Positions 1-10,505 of a stretch of DNA of 64,000 bases are shown piece by piece; position 1 is the stretch's first letter; the number at the start of each line of letters is the position of its first letter. The notes beneath the pieces are model-generated. The model was not told the DNA's origin, searched no databases, and saw only the letters and a list, made by a program, of their open reading frames with translations. The translations under genes and the position numbers were made by a program. This DNA comes from JACCTU01 sp963809175 (GTDB lineage: Bacteria; Actinomycetota; Thermoleophilia; Gaiellales; Gaiellaceae). Location: NCBI GenBank assembly GCA_963809175.1, contig CAWEIK010000001.1:496001-560000 (forward strand), written 5' to 3'.

Positions 1-1
1 T

Positions 2-784
2 CTACGCGCCGGAGTCGTTCGCGCGCCCTCGGTCGCCTCGACGATCGAGCGAAGCGTCGCGCTGGAGGCCGAGCGTGGCTTGACCGCCTCGTACTTCTTC
101 ACGGTGCCACCCGCTGGGCCGTGGACGCGCTGGGACTGCGTCTACGCACCCGACGATCGCTGCACGTTCCGCGGCACCGAGCAGCGGATCGGCGACGTCA
201 TGCGCACGCTGCGAGCGGAAGGCTTCGACGTCGGCCTGCACGGCAGCTACGAGTCCGCGCGAACGCCGGGCGTGCTCGAGCGCGAGCGCGCGACGCTCGA
301 AGCGGCGACGCGTGCGCCCGTCGAGACGACGAGGCAGCACTTCCTCCACTGGGACGTCCGCTGGACACCGCAACTCCAGGAGCAAGCGGGGCTTCGCGCC
401 GACTCGAGTCTCGGCTTCAACCGCACCGTCGGTTTCCGAGCGGGCACGTCCCTGCCGTTCCGGCAATTCGACGTCGCCAACGATCGCGGCCTCGACGTCG
501 TCGAGGTGCCGCTTGCCGTGTCCGACGCAGCGCTGCTCGGACCGATCGGGCTGCAGCGCGGGATGCAGGAGACGCGCGACCTCGTCGAGCAGCTGCTCGC
601 CGAGGTCGCTGCCGTCGGCGGGCTGTTCACGTGCGTCTTTCACCCGGACAAGCTCGACCGCCCCGAGTGGCTCTCGCTCTACGAGTGGACGCTCGACCGC
701 GCGGTCGAGTCCGGCGCCTGGGTGACGTCCGTCGCCGGGATCGACGCCTGGTGGCGCGAGCGTGAACGAGAGTTGCTCGCGTGA
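2..784 (+). CDS. polysaccharide deacetylase-like protein, 5' end outside window
   Basis: About 260 codons are open from the first bases of the window, so the start lies upstream. The visible part has a GLHGS segment near visible residue 80, a QHFLHWD segment, a D-S-S-L-G-F stretch and a C-V-F-H-P-D-K motif near residue 214. This pattern matches the NodB-like deacetylases found in glycan loci, where the histidines and aspartates would bind metal. The likely role is removing acyl groups from a surface sugar. The stop TGA overlaps the GTG start of the next gene by 4 bp, so it is the first visible gene of a + strand operon. The family call is fairly secure; the substrate is unknown. Confidence 0.7.
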   Translation, partial: LRAGVVRAPSVASTIERSVALEAERGLTASYFFTVPPAGPWTRWDCVYAPDDRCTFRGTEQRIGDVMRTLRAEGFDVGLHGSYESARTPGVLERERATLEAATRAPVETTRQHFLHWDVRWTPQLQEQAGLRADSSLGFNRTVGFRAGTSLPFRQFDVANDRGLDVVEVPLAVSDAALLGPIGLQRGMQETRDLVEQLLAEVAAVGGLFTCVFHPDKLDRPEWLSLYEWTLDRAVESGAWVTSVAGIDAWWRERERELLA

Positions 785-1776
785 CGGAGATCCGGACGGT
801 TGCAGGCCTGAGCTCCGAGCAGCTCGACTGGGTCGCGCGCCTCTACGGCCAGGCGGACCCGAAGTACCGGGACCGCGCCTTTCTCGAGCACCTCTTCCTA
901 CGCAACCCGGTCGGCCCGAGCCTGCACGCGTTCGCCGTCGACGGCGAGACACCGGTCGGACACCTCTGCATCGTGCGCACGCCCGCGCGCTACGGGGCCG
1001 AGGACCTGACCGCGGGCAAGCTCGAGGGACTGTGGATCGAAGCGTCGCACCGCGGACGCCCGGAAACCGGCGAGCCGCTCGTGCGCGTGCTGCTCTCGAG
1101 CCTGTACTCGTTCGCCGACGAGCAGGGCATCGAGCTGGTGCACGCGCTGGCGACGCAGCACATCGGGGGGATCATCAGGTTCACACCTCTTTCGCCGGTC
1201 GGCGCGCGCAGTCTCGTCAGCGTCGTGTCGCCGGGTCGCGCCGTGCCCGCGCGCGCCCTCGCTGCGGCGCAACGAGTCGCGCGCGAGGTGGCAGGTGCGC
1301 CGGTCGGGCGCGCCCAGCTGCGTCCCGCGGGCAGCGAGGACGCCGACCTGGCCGAGGTCGCGGAGCCACCCGCGGGTCGCTGGGCGGTCGTCGGGGACGG
1401 CGCCTGGGAGTGGTACCGCTCGTCGCCGCTCGTGCGCGTGCTCGAGCTCGACGGCTGCCGTGCGCTCGTGCAGCTCCCCGCGTCACCCCACGAGCCGTTG
1501 CGCTTGGTCGGGTGGCGTGCCGAACGGCCGCGGCTCCGACTCGCCCTGCGTCTGCTCGCCGCGGCCGGCCGACTCGCGCGTGAGCACGGCGCGGCGTCCT
1601 TGCGCTTCCAGCCGTGGCCGAGCACCGCCGGCGACGGCAGCCTCGCGCGCGCGTGCAGGATCTCCGGTTTCCTCCCGCGCAACGACCTGACGACGGTGTG
1701 GGTGCGCGCGACGCGGGAGGAACTCGTGCGCGCGGACGCGGTCGTGTCGACGCCGTTCCTCTACCTCGGGTTCTGA
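781..1776 (+). CDS. GNAT/FemAB-like acetyltransferase, putative
   Basis: This 331-residue protein starts at a GTG that overlaps the previous stop. The N-terminal half resembles a GNAT fold: a G-H-L-C-I-V-R strand, then K-L-E-G-L-W-I and a short loop before an alpha-helical stretch. The C-terminal half could be a second, degenerate GNAT-like domain, as in FemAB-type and other glycan-locus acyltransferases. No signal peptide or membrane helix is seen. In this operon it probably acylates a sugar nucleotide or a glycan intermediate in the cytoplasm. The stop TGA overlaps the next ATG by one base (TGATG). The family assignment is moderate and no substrate can be inferred. Confidence 0.5.
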   Translation: MTEIRTVAGLSSEQLDWVARLYGQADPKYRDRAFLEHLFLRNPVGPSLHAFAVDGETPVGHLCIVRTPARYGAEDLTAGKLEGLWIEASHRGRPETGEPLVRVLLSSLYSFADEQGIELVHALATQHIGGIIRFTPLSPVGARSLVSVVSPGRAVPARALAAAQRVAREVAGAPVGRAQLRPAGSEDADLAEVAEPPAGRWAVVGDGAWEWYRSSPLVRVLELDGCRALVQLPASPHEPLRLVGWRAERPRLRLALRLLAAAGRLAREHGAASLRFQPWPSTAGDGSLARACRISGFLPRNDLTTVWVRATREELVRADAVVSTPFLYLGF

Positions 1777-2903
1777 TGCACCGCGTCCTCGTTCTCACGA
1801 CCGCGTTCCCGACAACACAACAGCCGGTTCTCGGCACGTTCGTGCGAGAGCACGCGCGGGCGGCTGCCCTGCGACAGGAAGTCGCCGTTGTCCATCTCGA
1901 CGGGACGCGGTCCGACACCTTCGGCCTCCACCTCGAGCAGTCGGAGGTCCCGCCGGTCTGGCGCCTTCGTTACCGTCGCTTCCCGCCGCCCCTGAGCTAC
2001 GTCGCGCTGGCGCTCGGGCTCGTTCGCGTCGTCAGGCGATTCGGGCGGCCCGACATCCTGCACGCCCAGTCGCTGTTCGCGGCGATCCCGGCGCTCGTCC
2101 TCGGGACCGTGCTGCGCCGACCGGTCGTCTACACGGAGTACTGGAGCGTGTTCCTGCCGGAGGATCCGAACACCCTTCGCCCTGCTCTGGCGCGAGCCGC
2201 GAGCCTGGCACTCAAACGGTCGGCGGTCGTCCTGCCGGTCAGCGCAGCGCTGGAGAGCCGGCTTCGTCGGATCGAACCGCGGGCGAACTACCACGTCGTG
2301 CGGAACGTCGTGGACGCAGAGCTGTTCGCGCCTGCCGACACGAAGCAACGTGGCCCGACGATCGAGCTGATCTCCGTCGGCCTCATGGACGACGACTCCA
2401 AGGGGTTCGACCTCTTGCTCCAGGCGCTGGCGCGGCTGCGACAACCGCGCCGGCTGCACCTCGTGGGTGATGGTGTGCTTCGCCGGCGCTACGAGCAGCT
2501 CGCCGACGAGCTCGGCCTCTCCGACCGGGTCTCGTTTCACGGCATCGTCGACAAGCCGAAGGTCGCCGAGCTGATGCGCGGGGCTGACGTCTTCGTCCTG
2601 GCCAGCCGCTTCGAGAACAACCCGGTCGTCCTCCTCGAAGCGCTGTCCTGCGGGTTGCCGGTGGTGGCTACGGCGGTCGGCGGAGTGCCCGAGGTCGTGA
2701 CGGACGAACGCGGCGTGCTCGTTGCGCCGCACGACCCGGACGCGCTCGCAGCCGGCATCGAGGACGTCGCGAACCGGCTTGCGACGTTCGACGGCAAGAA
2801 GCTCGCCGCGCGTGCACACGCGGAGTTCGGCCGCGAAGCGATCGGCGACGAGCTCGCGCAGATCTACGACCGGGTCGCCCGTTCACGAACCGGACGCCGC
2901 TAG
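1776..2903 (+). CDS. glycosyltransferase family 4 (GT-B fold)
   Basis: A 375-residue GT4 enzyme. The N-terminal Rossmann domain begins with V-L-V-L-T-T-A-F-P, and a DILHAQS segment follows. The C-terminal donor-binding domain carries R-F-E-N-N-P-V-V-L-L-E-A-L, the E-x7-E signature, followed by GLPVVAT. It should transfer a sugar from a nucleotide donor to a lipid-linked glycan on the cytoplasmic face of the membrane. The ATG is in TGATG with the upstream stop, so translation is coupled. Length and motifs are normal for the family. Donor and acceptor cannot be read from sequence. Confidence 0.85.
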   Translation: MHRVLVLTTAFPTTQQPVLGTFVREHARAAALRQEVAVVHLDGTRSDTFGLHLEQSEVPPVWRLRYRRFPPPLSYVALALGLVRVVRRFGRPDILHAQSLFAAIPALVLGTVLRRPVVYTEYWSVFLPEDPNTLRPALARAASLALKRSAVVLPVSAALESRLRRIEPRANYHVVRNVVDAELFAPADTKQRGPTIELISVGLMDDDSKGFDLLLQALARLRQPRRLHLVGDGVLRRRYEQLADELGLSDRVSFHGIVDKPKVAELMRGADVFVLASRFENNPVVLLEALSCGLPVVATAVGGVPEVVTDERGVLVAPHDPDALAAGIEDVANRLATFDGKKLAARAHAEFGREAIGDELAQIYDRVARSRTGRR

Positions 2904-2915
2904 CATCGGTCGCCC

Positions 2916-3740
2916 GTGACGGAACGATACGACCCGCAGGCGTTCTGGGATCGAACCCTCGCGGACCACTTCCACCTCCCGGGAATCGCGCTCGCGACCT
3001 TTCCTGCTTCGCTCAATCGCGCGTGGTACGCGAGCACGGCGGCCTCGCTCGACCGCTTGGTCGAGGATGGACAACTCGGATCGCTCGCCGAGCGCAGCGT
3101 GCTCGACGTCGGCCCCGGGATCGGCATGTGGCTCGACTTCTGGCGCAGCAGGGGCGTCCGTGACCTCGCGGGACTGGACCTCACGTCGGCCGGCTTCGAT
3201 CGCCTGCACCAGCTGTTTCCGGACGTCGAGCTCGTTCAGGCCGACATCGGCGACGCCGGGCTCGCCGTCACGCGGACGTTCGACATCATCTCGGTCGCGA
3301 GCGTGCTCCTGCACGTGACCGACGACTCGAAGTGGGAGCAGGCACTCGCCAACCTGGCCCGCCTGCTCGCGCCGGGCGGGCTGCTGCTGGTCGTGGACGT
3401 GCCGATCTTCACCACCGCACGGGGCAGCGCCCTGGACGAGACGTCGATCGAACGACGGCGGCACATCCGTCAGTGGCGGGACGCGTTGGCTGCGCACGAG
3501 CTGGCGATCGTCGGCGTCGAGCCGGCAACGGTTTTGCTGTCTCCGCCCGTCGAGGCGCGAACGAGCATCACCTGGAGCGTCTGGTGGTTCTACTGGCGCG
3601 CGCTGATGAAGCTGGCGACCGGTCGCGAGGCGGTCGGCCGGATCATCGCCTTCCCGCTCGGGCCGATCGACCGGGCGCTCGTGCGAATCGTGCCGCGCGG
3701 CCCCGCGGCGAAGTGCCTGGCGATTCGCCGAAGCACCTAG
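2916..3740 (+). CDS. class I SAM-dependent methyltransferase
   Basis: A 274-residue protein with motif I SVLDVGPGIG at residues 61-70, an acidic residue after the second strand (GLDLT), and QADIGD in the position of motif II/III. No membrane segment precedes the C-terminal tail, which contains a Trp-rich stretch (WSVWWFYW) that may touch membrane or a lipid-linked substrate. It lies 12 bp after a GT4 gene and 4 bp before a flippase gene, so it most likely methylates a sugar or lipid-linked glycan. The start is GTG. The target is unknown. Confidence 0.75.
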   Translation: MTERYDPQAFWDRTLADHFHLPGIALATFPASLNRAWYASTAASLDRLVEDGQLGSLAERSVLDVGPGIGMWLDFWRSRGVRDLAGLDLTSAGFDRLHQLFPDVELVQADIGDAGLAVTRTFDIISVASVLLHVTDDSKWEQALANLARLLAPGGLLLVVDVPIFTTARGSALDETSIERRRHIRQWRDALAAHELAIVGVEPATVLLSPPVEARTSITWSVWWFYWRALMKLATGREAVGRIIAFPLGPIDRALVRIVPRGPAAKCLAIRRST

Positions 3741-3744
3741 AGCC

Positions 3745-5169
3745 GTGACCGAGGCGACGGCTCTCAACCACGTGCGGGGCCTGCGCTCCGTCGCGGGTGA
3801 CACGCTCATCTACGGCGCGAGCATCGCTGCCGTTCCCGTCGCCCTGATCCTCGCGACGCCGATTCTCACCCGCGCGCTCGGGACCTCCGATTTCGGCCTG
3901 ATGGACGTCCTCAGCGGCGCCGTGGGCGTCACGGCGATCGCCGCGATGCTCGGGATGGACAGTGCGATCACGCGCAGCTACTTCGACGTCGGCGACAACC
4001 GCGGCGGCATCGCTCGGGCCGGCGCGCTCCTGGTCGTCGCTGTCTCGGGCCTCGCGGCCCTGGTCGGGGTCGGCGTCTGGGCGCTCGTCGTCGGGCACGA
4101 CCTCGACGCCGCAGCGCTCGCGTTCCTGACGGTCCCGCTCGCCAACGCGCTCGCGATGGCCCGCTTGGCCCTGCTGCTCCCGCGGCGACGAACTCGGTAT
4201 CTGGTCACCGCCGTGGCGACGGCAGCCGTTGCCGTCGCTGCAGCCGTCGCCGGAGTCCTTGCGGGCGGTGTCGCCGGCTATTTCGCGGGACTGTGCGTCG
4301 GCACCGCGGCGGGGGTCGCGCTGACGCTGGCGGCCGGACGAGGAGAGCAGCGCGTTCGCGCGCTCGACTTTTCCGGCACGCGCAGTCTCCTCAGATACGG
4401 GCTTCCACTGGTGCCCGCCTCGGCAGCCGTGTGGGCGCTCTTTGCGGTCGACCGTGCCTTGGTCGCGGGTCTTCGCAGCTATGAAGAGGCCGGCCTGTAC
4501 GGCCTCGGCGCCAAGGTCACGGCACCGATGATGCTCGCGACGAGCGCGTTCGCGATCGCGTGGGGCCCCTTCATCCTGTCGCAACAGCGCGAGCGTCACG
4601 ACGTCCTCAGGGCCCGCGCGCTGACCGTCGTCGTTGCGGCGGCGGCCGGGGTCATGCTCGTCCTCGTCCTCTTCGCGCCGCTCTTCGTGCGCATCCTCGC
4701 TCCGGAGTCGTTCGAGTCGGCTGCGCGCGCCGTGCCCGGCGTCGCACTCGGTTGGCTCTTCTGGGCTGCGGCGACGGTGCTGGCTTCGGAGTTCGCCGTC
4801 ATGAGACGGACGCGCGTGATCGCCGGGGCCACGCTCGTCGCTGCAGCGGTCAACCTCGCTCTCAACCTGGCGCTGGTCCCGCAGTACGGCTTCGTCGCCG
4901 CAGCCTGGACGACGGCCGCCTCGTTCGCCACGCTGGCCGCGCTGTATCTCGTCCTCGAACGACGGACGGCGCGGCCGCCCTATCGGTACGGGCGCCTCGC
5001 GCTGATCGGCGCGATCACGGCTGCCGGCTGCAGCGCGACGCTCGTCGAGGCGGACGGAATCGGTCTGGCTTTCCGCGCGGCAGTCGCCGTCGGAGCGCTC
5101 CTCGCTCTCTGGGCGGTCGCTGCAACCGGCCGCGGGCCGGCCGACTCTCACTACGATCGCTCGCCGTGA
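3745..5169 (+). CDS. Wzx-type polysaccharide flippase (MATE/MVF-like)
   Basis: A 474-residue, strongly hydrophobic protein with about 12-14 predicted membrane helices. It opens with a GDTLIYGAS helix and T-R-A-L-G-T-S-D-F-G, the usual start of O-antigen flippases of the polysaccharide transport family. It should flip undecaprenyl-linked repeat units across the inner membrane. The start is GTG, and the stop TGA overlaps the GTG of the carbamoyltransferase. It is the first of two flippases in the window (the other starts at 34138). Its reading frame is intact right up to the edge of the frameshift-rich island. Confidence 0.85.
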   Translation: MTEATALNHVRGLRSVAGDTLIYGASIAAVPVALILATPILTRALGTSDFGLMDVLSGAVGVTAIAAMLGMDSAITRSYFDVGDNRGGIARAGALLVVAVSGLAALVGVGVWALVVGHDLDAAALAFLTVPLANALAMARLALLLPRRRTRYLVTAVATAAVAVAAAVAGVLAGGVAGYFAGLCVGTAAGVALTLAAGRGEQRVRALDFSGTRSLLRYGLPLVPASAAVWALFAVDRALVAGLRSYEEAGLYGLGAKVTAPMMLATSAFAIAWGPFILSQQRERHDVLRARALTVVVAAAAGVMLVLVLFAPLFVRILAPESFESAARAVPGVALGWLFWAAATVLASEFAVMRRTRVIAGATLVAAAVNLALNLALVPQYGFVAAAWTTAASFATLAALYLVLERRTARPPYRYGRLALIGAITAAGCSATLVEADGIGLAFRAAVAVGALLALWAVAATGRGPADSHYDRSP

Positions 5170-6929
5170 CGGCGATCCTCGGCCTGAACGCCTTCCACGG
5201 CGACGCCGCGGCGGCGCTCGTCGTCGACGGCGAGCTCGTCGACGCCGTCGAGGAGGAGCGGCTCAACCGCGTCAAGCACTGCGCCGGCTTCCCGGCGCTC
5301 GCCGCGCGCTGGTGCCTCGAGGACGCGGGCCTCGACGCCGGGCGAGCTCGACCACGTCGCGATCGGCCGCGACCCGCGCGCGAACATCGGCGCGCAAGGT
5401 CGTCCGCACGATCCTGACGCGCGCCGAGCCCGCGCTACGTGATGGAGCGCGTCTCGGAACGCGACCAAGGTGCGCGACGTCGAGACGCACGCTCGCCGAC
5501 GGCGCTCGGCGTCGAACCGGACGACCTGCGCGCCGCACGTCCACAACGTCGAGCACCACCTCGCGCACGCGGCGAGCGCGTTCTTCGTCTCGCCGTTCGA
5601 CGAGGCGGCCGTGCTCACGCTCGACGGCTTCGGCGACTTCGCCTCGACGATGTCGGCGCACGGCCGCGGCAACCAGCATCGAGGTGCTCGAGCGCGTCGC
5701 TCTTCCCGCACTCGCTCGGCATCTTCTACACGGCGGTCACGCAGTGGCTCGGCTTCCCGAAGTACGGCGACGAGGGCAAGGTGATGGGCCTCGCGCCCTA
5801 CGGCGACCCGGAGCGGCTACCTGCGACGCGATGCGCGAGCTCGTCCAGCTCGACGGCGACGCGCTTCGAGCTCGAGCTCGACTACTTCGTGCACCACGAG
5901 GAAGGCGTCGACATGACCTGGGACGAGCGGCACGCCGACGATCGGCCGCCTCTTCTCGCGACCGGCTGGAGCGAGCTCGTTCGGGCCCGCGCGCGCGAGC
6001 CGACGCGCCGAGCTCGACGAGCGCCACGACGACGTCGCCGCCTCGCTCCAGGCGATGCTCGAGGAGGCGTACCTCCACCTCGTGCGCGACCGCTGCAGCG
6101 AGCGCACCGGCTCGACGAACCTCTGCCTCGCCGGCGGCGTCGCGCTGAACACCGTCGCCAACGGCCGCATCCGGCCCGAGACGCCGTTCGACGAGCGTCT
6201 ACGTCCAGCCGGCCGCCGGCGACGCCGGCACCGCGGTCGGCGCGGCGCTCTACGTCTGGCACCAGCGAGCTCGGCCAGCCGCGCGGCTTCGTGATGGAGC
6301 ACGCGTACACCGGGCCCGAGTACACGCGACGCCGAGTCGCGGCGGCGCTCGCGCGCGCGCGGGCTTCGACGTCCGAGCGCCTCGACGACGACGCAGCTCT
6401 TCGCGCACGTCGCGCGAGCGGATCGCCGACGGCGACGTCGTCGGCTGGTTCCAGGGCCGGATGGAGTTCGGCCCGCGCGCGCTCGGCAACCGCTCGATCC
6501 TCGCCGACCCGCGCCGGCACGACATGAAGGACATCCTCAACGCGCGCATCAAGCACCGCGAGCCGTTCCGCCCGTTCGCGCCGTCGATCCTCGCCGAGCA
6601 CGACCGGCGAGTTCTTCGAGCAGGACTACACCGTCCCGTTCATGATCAGGTCTACAAGACGCGCGCCGGAGAAGCGCGAGCGCGATCCCGGCCGTCACCC
6701 ACGTCGACGGCACCGGCCGCCTGCAGACGGTCGAGCGGCGACGTCGAACCCGCGCTACTACCGGCTGATCGAGGCGTTCGGCGACCGACCGGCGTCCCGA
6801 TCGTGCTCAACACCTCGTTCAACGAGAACGAGCCGATCGTGATGACGCCGGAGCACGCGATCGAGACGCTTCGCGAAGACGAAGATGGACCTGCTCGTGC
6901 TCGGCAACCTCGTCGTCCGGCGTGGCTGA
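5166..6929 (+). CDS. NodU/CmcH-family carbamoyltransferase, broken by many indels
   Basis: The full protein can be followed only by changing frame many times, but both domains are recognisable. The N-terminal part has ILGLNAFHGDAAAAL, EEERLNRVKH, H-V-H-N-V-E-H-H-L-A-H-A-A-S and T-L-D-G-F-G-D. The C-terminal part has WFQGRMEFGPRALGNRS and the end motif VLNTSFNENEPIV. In this family the histidines bind metal for carbamoyl adenylate chemistry, and carbamoyl phosphate is transferred to a hydroxyl, here presumably of a sugar. Most breaks are single extra bases, for example near 5341, 5395 and 5465. Starts at GTG 5166; ends at TGA 6927-6929, overlapping the next start. I infer an intact gene in the organism with a bad consensus. 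Confidence 0.7.
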
Positions 6930-7997
6930 CGAGCCGATCAGGCTGGCGCGACCCGACGTCGGCGTCGAGGAGGCGCGCGCGGTCGCGGAGGTGCTCGAGA
7001 GCGGCTACCTGACGATGGGGCCGAAGGTCGCCGAGTTCGAGCAGGCGCTCGCGCAGGCCTGCGAGGTGCCGCACGCGGTGGCGGTCTCGTCCGGGACCGC
7101 AGCGCTCCACCTCGCGGTGCTCGCGCTCGGGATCGGGCCCGGCGACGAGGTGATCGTCCCGGCGTACACGTTCCCGGCGACCGCGAACGTCGTCGCGCTC
7201 GCGGGCGCGCGGCCGGTGCTCGTCGACGTCGACCCCGCGACGATGAACCTCGATCTCGCGCAGGTGGCCGACGCCGTCACCGAGCGCACGCGGGCGGTGC
7301 TCGCGGTCCACCTGTTCGGCCGGCCGCTCGACTGGGACGGCGCTCGTCGCCACGGTGCCCGACGCGTCGCGCTGCTCGAGGACGCGGCGGGCGCGCTCGG
7401 CGCGCGCTCGCGCGGACGGGCGTGCGGCAGCCTCGGCGTGCTCGGCTGCCTCTCGTTTCACCCGCGCAAGATCGTCACGACCGGTGAGGGCGGCGCCGTC
7501 ACGACCGCCGACGACGAGATCGCGGACGCCGTGCGCCGGATGCGCCACCACGGGATCGAGCCGCGCGGCGACTTCGAGATCGCGGCGCCCGGCCCGAACT
7601 ACCGCCTCGCCGACATCCTCTGCGCGGTCGGGCATCCCGCAGCTGCGTCGCCTCGACGAGCTGCTCGCCGCCCGGACGCGCATCGCGGGCCCTACACCGA
7701 GCGGCTGGCGGGCGTCGTGGCCACCCCGTCAGCCGACGAGGGCGACGTCCACGGCTGGCAGGCGTACGTCGTGCAGCTCGACCGACGCGACGAAGCGCTG
7801 CGCTCGCTCCGCGAGCAGGGCATCGAGGCGCAGATCGGCACGTACGCGCTGCACCGGCTCGCGGCGTACCGCGACGCACGGCTCGTTCCCCGGCGCGGAC
7901 GCGGCCTACGAGCGCGCACTCGCCCTGCCGTTCCACACGCGGCTCACCGACGCACGAGCTCGACCGCGTCGCCGAGGCGCTACGCCCGTTCGCCTGA
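6922..7997 (+). CDS. DegT/DnrJ/EryC1 sugar aminotransferase, frameshifted
   Basis: A PLP-dependent aminotransferase of the DegT family. Starts at GTG 6922. The first 230 residues are in one frame and show SSGTAALHLAVLALG, GPGDEVIVPAYTFPATANV, L-L-E-D-A-A-G-A, and the PLP lysine K183 in S-F-H-P-R-K-I-V-T-T-G-E-G-G. The frame is lost near 7631, 7690, 7890 and 7950, but the tail reads to TGA 7995-7997. The enzyme would aminate a 4-keto or 3-keto nucleotide sugar. It overlaps the upstream carbamoyltransferase by 8 bp. The breaks match the error type of the surrounding island. Confidence 0.75.
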
Positions 7998-8998
7998 GCG
8001 CACGCTCGTACGCGGCGACCGTCGCGTCGGTGACGGCGGCCCACGAGAAGCGCTCGCGCACCCGCTCGCGGCCCGCTTCGCCGAAGCGGCGCCGCAGCTC
8101 CGGTCGCCGAGCAGCCGCTCGAGCGCGTGCGCGCAGCGCGGCGACGTCGCCCGGCGGGACGTGGATGCCGGTCTCGCCGTCGGCGACGAGGTCGAGCAGG
8201 CCGCCGACCGCGCTCGCGACGACGGGTCGCGCGTGCGCCATCGCCTCGGCGCAGACGACGCCGAAGCCCTCGCGGTACGACGGGACAGCGACGACCGCGG
8301 CGCGACCGTAGAGCTGCAACAGCTCGTCGTGCGCGACGAAGCCGCGCGCGCCCGGCACCCGCTCGCGCAACGGCCCGTCGCCGACGATCACGAGCGGGAT
8401 CCCGTTCGCCGCCTCGACGAGCTCGAGCACGCCCTTCTCCGGCGACAGGCGGCCGGCGTAGAGCACGAACGGCGGCGTCGTCCTCGTCGCCGACGTCGTC
8501 CGCGACGTCGACGCCGCTCGGGATCACGCGCACCTCCCGCGCGCCGAGCGCGCGCGCCTCGTCGGCGAGCACGTTCGACGGCGCGACGACCACGCGCGCG
8601 CGACGGAGCACCAGCCGCGCGAGCCACGGCACTCGCCGCGCAAGCTCGACGTCGGTCCCCCAGACCTGCGCGACGACCGGCTTCCGCGTCAGCAGCGCGA
8701 CGGCGGCGGAGGGCAGCCAGTGCGCGTGGACGAGATCCGCCCCCCGCGCGGCCCGCACGGCCGCGACGGCAAACGAGAGCAGGAAGAGCGGCAGCAGGAG
8801 CGCGAGCCAGGGGCGGCGCCGGAGGTTCCCGACGATCCCCGAGCCGTACGCGAGGCCGAAGTGCGGAAAGTCTGCAGGCGACACGACCTCGACGTCGATC
8901 CCTCGCCCGCGCAGCCGCTCGACGGCGTCGGCGATGAAGCGCCCCGCCACGTCGCCCGGGACGCGGGGGTACGACGTGGTCAGGACGAGAACCCGCAT
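7980..8998 (-). CDS. glycosyltransferase family 4, frameshifted
   Basis: Starts at ATG 8998 (minus strand) with V-L-V-L-T-T-S-Y-P-R-V-P-G-D and DLVHAHWLPSAA. The frame breaks near 8480, after which the donor domain continues with YAGRLSPEKG, VVAVPSYREGFGVVCAEAMA (the E-x7-E type signature) and ARPVVASAVGG. It closely resembles the GT4 at 16410. The end is uncertain: a TAG at 7980-7982 would fit if one more extra base is removed, otherwise the frame runs to 7906 across the end of the DegT gene. The gene stands alone on the minus strand and diverges from the methyltransferase-GT fusion over 38 bp. Confidence 0.75.
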
Positions 8999-9036
8999 GG
9001 AGCGATCATTCTGCTCGACTACCATCGGTCAGCCTC

Positions 9037-10505
9037 ATGGCCACCGCAGTCGCCCCGCCCGGGCGCGTGACGGCGGACCCCTACGCAGAGCTGGCGGAGT
9101 TCTTCGACCGGTTCGCGAGCGAGGAGTCCCGCTGGAAGCGCCGGAACAGCACGTACCACCGGCTGATCGCCCAGCTGATGCGCTTCCACGTGCCCGAGGA
9201 CGCCCGCGTGCTCGAGATCGGCTCGGGCTCGGGCGACCTGCTCGCCGCGCTGAAGCCGAGCGTCGGCGTCGGCGTCGACGTCTCGCAGCGAATGGTCGAC
9301 CGCGCCCGAGAGGCGCATCCGGAGCTCCGGTTCGAGCGCATCCCCGGCGAGCAACTCGAGCTCGGCGAGACGTTCGACTACATCGTCCTCTCGGACCTGA
9401 TGCCGTACGTGGACGACCTGCTCGAGCTCTTCCACCGCGTCGCCGAGCACTCGCACGAGCGCACGCGCGTCATCGTCAACTCGTACAGCCGCGCTCTGGC
9501 GGCCGGTGTTCCGGCTCGCGGAGCTCCTGCGCCTGAAGCCGCGCAAGCCGCTGCGCAACTGGGTCGCGCCGCACGACGTCGTCAACCTGCTCGAGCTCGC
9601 GGGGTTCGAGCCGGTGCTGTCGCGGACGAGGATCCTCTTCCCGAAGCAGATTCCCGTTCGTGACGACGTTCCTGAACGGCTTCGTCGGCAGCCTGCCGCT
9701 GATCAACCTGCTCGCGGTCACGAACTGGATCGTCGCGCGCCCGTTGCCGCGCGAGCTCGCCGGAGACGAGCGTCTCGATCGTCTGCGCCTGCCGGAACGA
9801 GCAGGGCCACATCGCCGAGCTGATCGACCGCGTGCCGGACTTCGGCGTGCCGACCGAGCTGATCTTCGTCGAGGGCAACTCGACCGACGACACGCGCGGC
9901 GAGATCCTGCGCCAGATCGAGGCGCATCCGGAGCGCGACATCCGCTTCGTCCCGCAGACCGGCAAGGGCAAGGGCGACGCCGTTCGCACCGGCTTCGCCG
10001 CGGCGAAGCACGACGTGCTGATGATCCTGGACGGCGACCTCAGCGTCCTGCCCGGAGGACCTGCCGAAGTTCCACCGCGGTCTGGTCGACGGGCGCGCGC
10101 GAGCTCGTGAACGGCTCGCGGCTCGTCTACGACATGGAGCCCGGCGCGATGCGCTTCCTGAACATGATCGGGAACCGGATCTTCGCGCGGCTGCTCAAGG
10201 GGATCATCGGCCAGCAGGTGAAGGACACGCTGTGCGGGACGAAGGTGCTCCTGAAGCGCGGACTACGAGCGGATCGCCGCGGGCGCGCTCCTACTTCGGC
10301 GAGTTCGACCCGTTCGGCGACTTCGACCTGCTCTTCGGCGCGGCGCGGCTCGGCCTGAAGATCGTCGACCTGCCGGTGCGCTATCACCCGCGCACGTACG
10401 GCGAGACGAACATCAGCCGCTGGCGGCACGGCGTGCTGCTCCTCCAGATGACGGTCTTCGCCTTTTGGAAGTTCAGAGTCGCACCGCTGACACGCCGCGG
10501 GTCTG
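9037..10505 (+). CDS. fused methyltransferase-glycosyltransferase family 2, frameshifted
   Basis: Two domains can be followed through several single-base breaks. The N-terminal class I methyltransferase (residues 1 to about 230) has VLEIGSGSGDLL and G-V-G-V-D-V-S. A linker ends in VTNWIVARPLP. The GT2 domain then gives ELIFVEGNSTDDT, F-V-P-Q-T-G-K-G-K-G-D-A-V, MILDGDLSV, DTLCGTKVL and FDPFGDFDLLFGAA, which are the usual motifs of a polyprenyl-phosphate GT2. The same order is known in bifunctional methyltransferase/glycosyltransferase proteins, so I treat this as one gene. Breaks lie near 9510, 9658, 9770, 10057, 10110 and 10260. A TGA at 10503-10505 is the likely stop. Confidence 0.65.

Noticed and set aside
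3643..5151. Long charged open frames on the strand opposite real genes (for example antisense to the flippase)
   Set aside because: They are Arg/Glu/Asp-rich shadows typical of GC-rich codon bias, with no motifs or ribosome sites.
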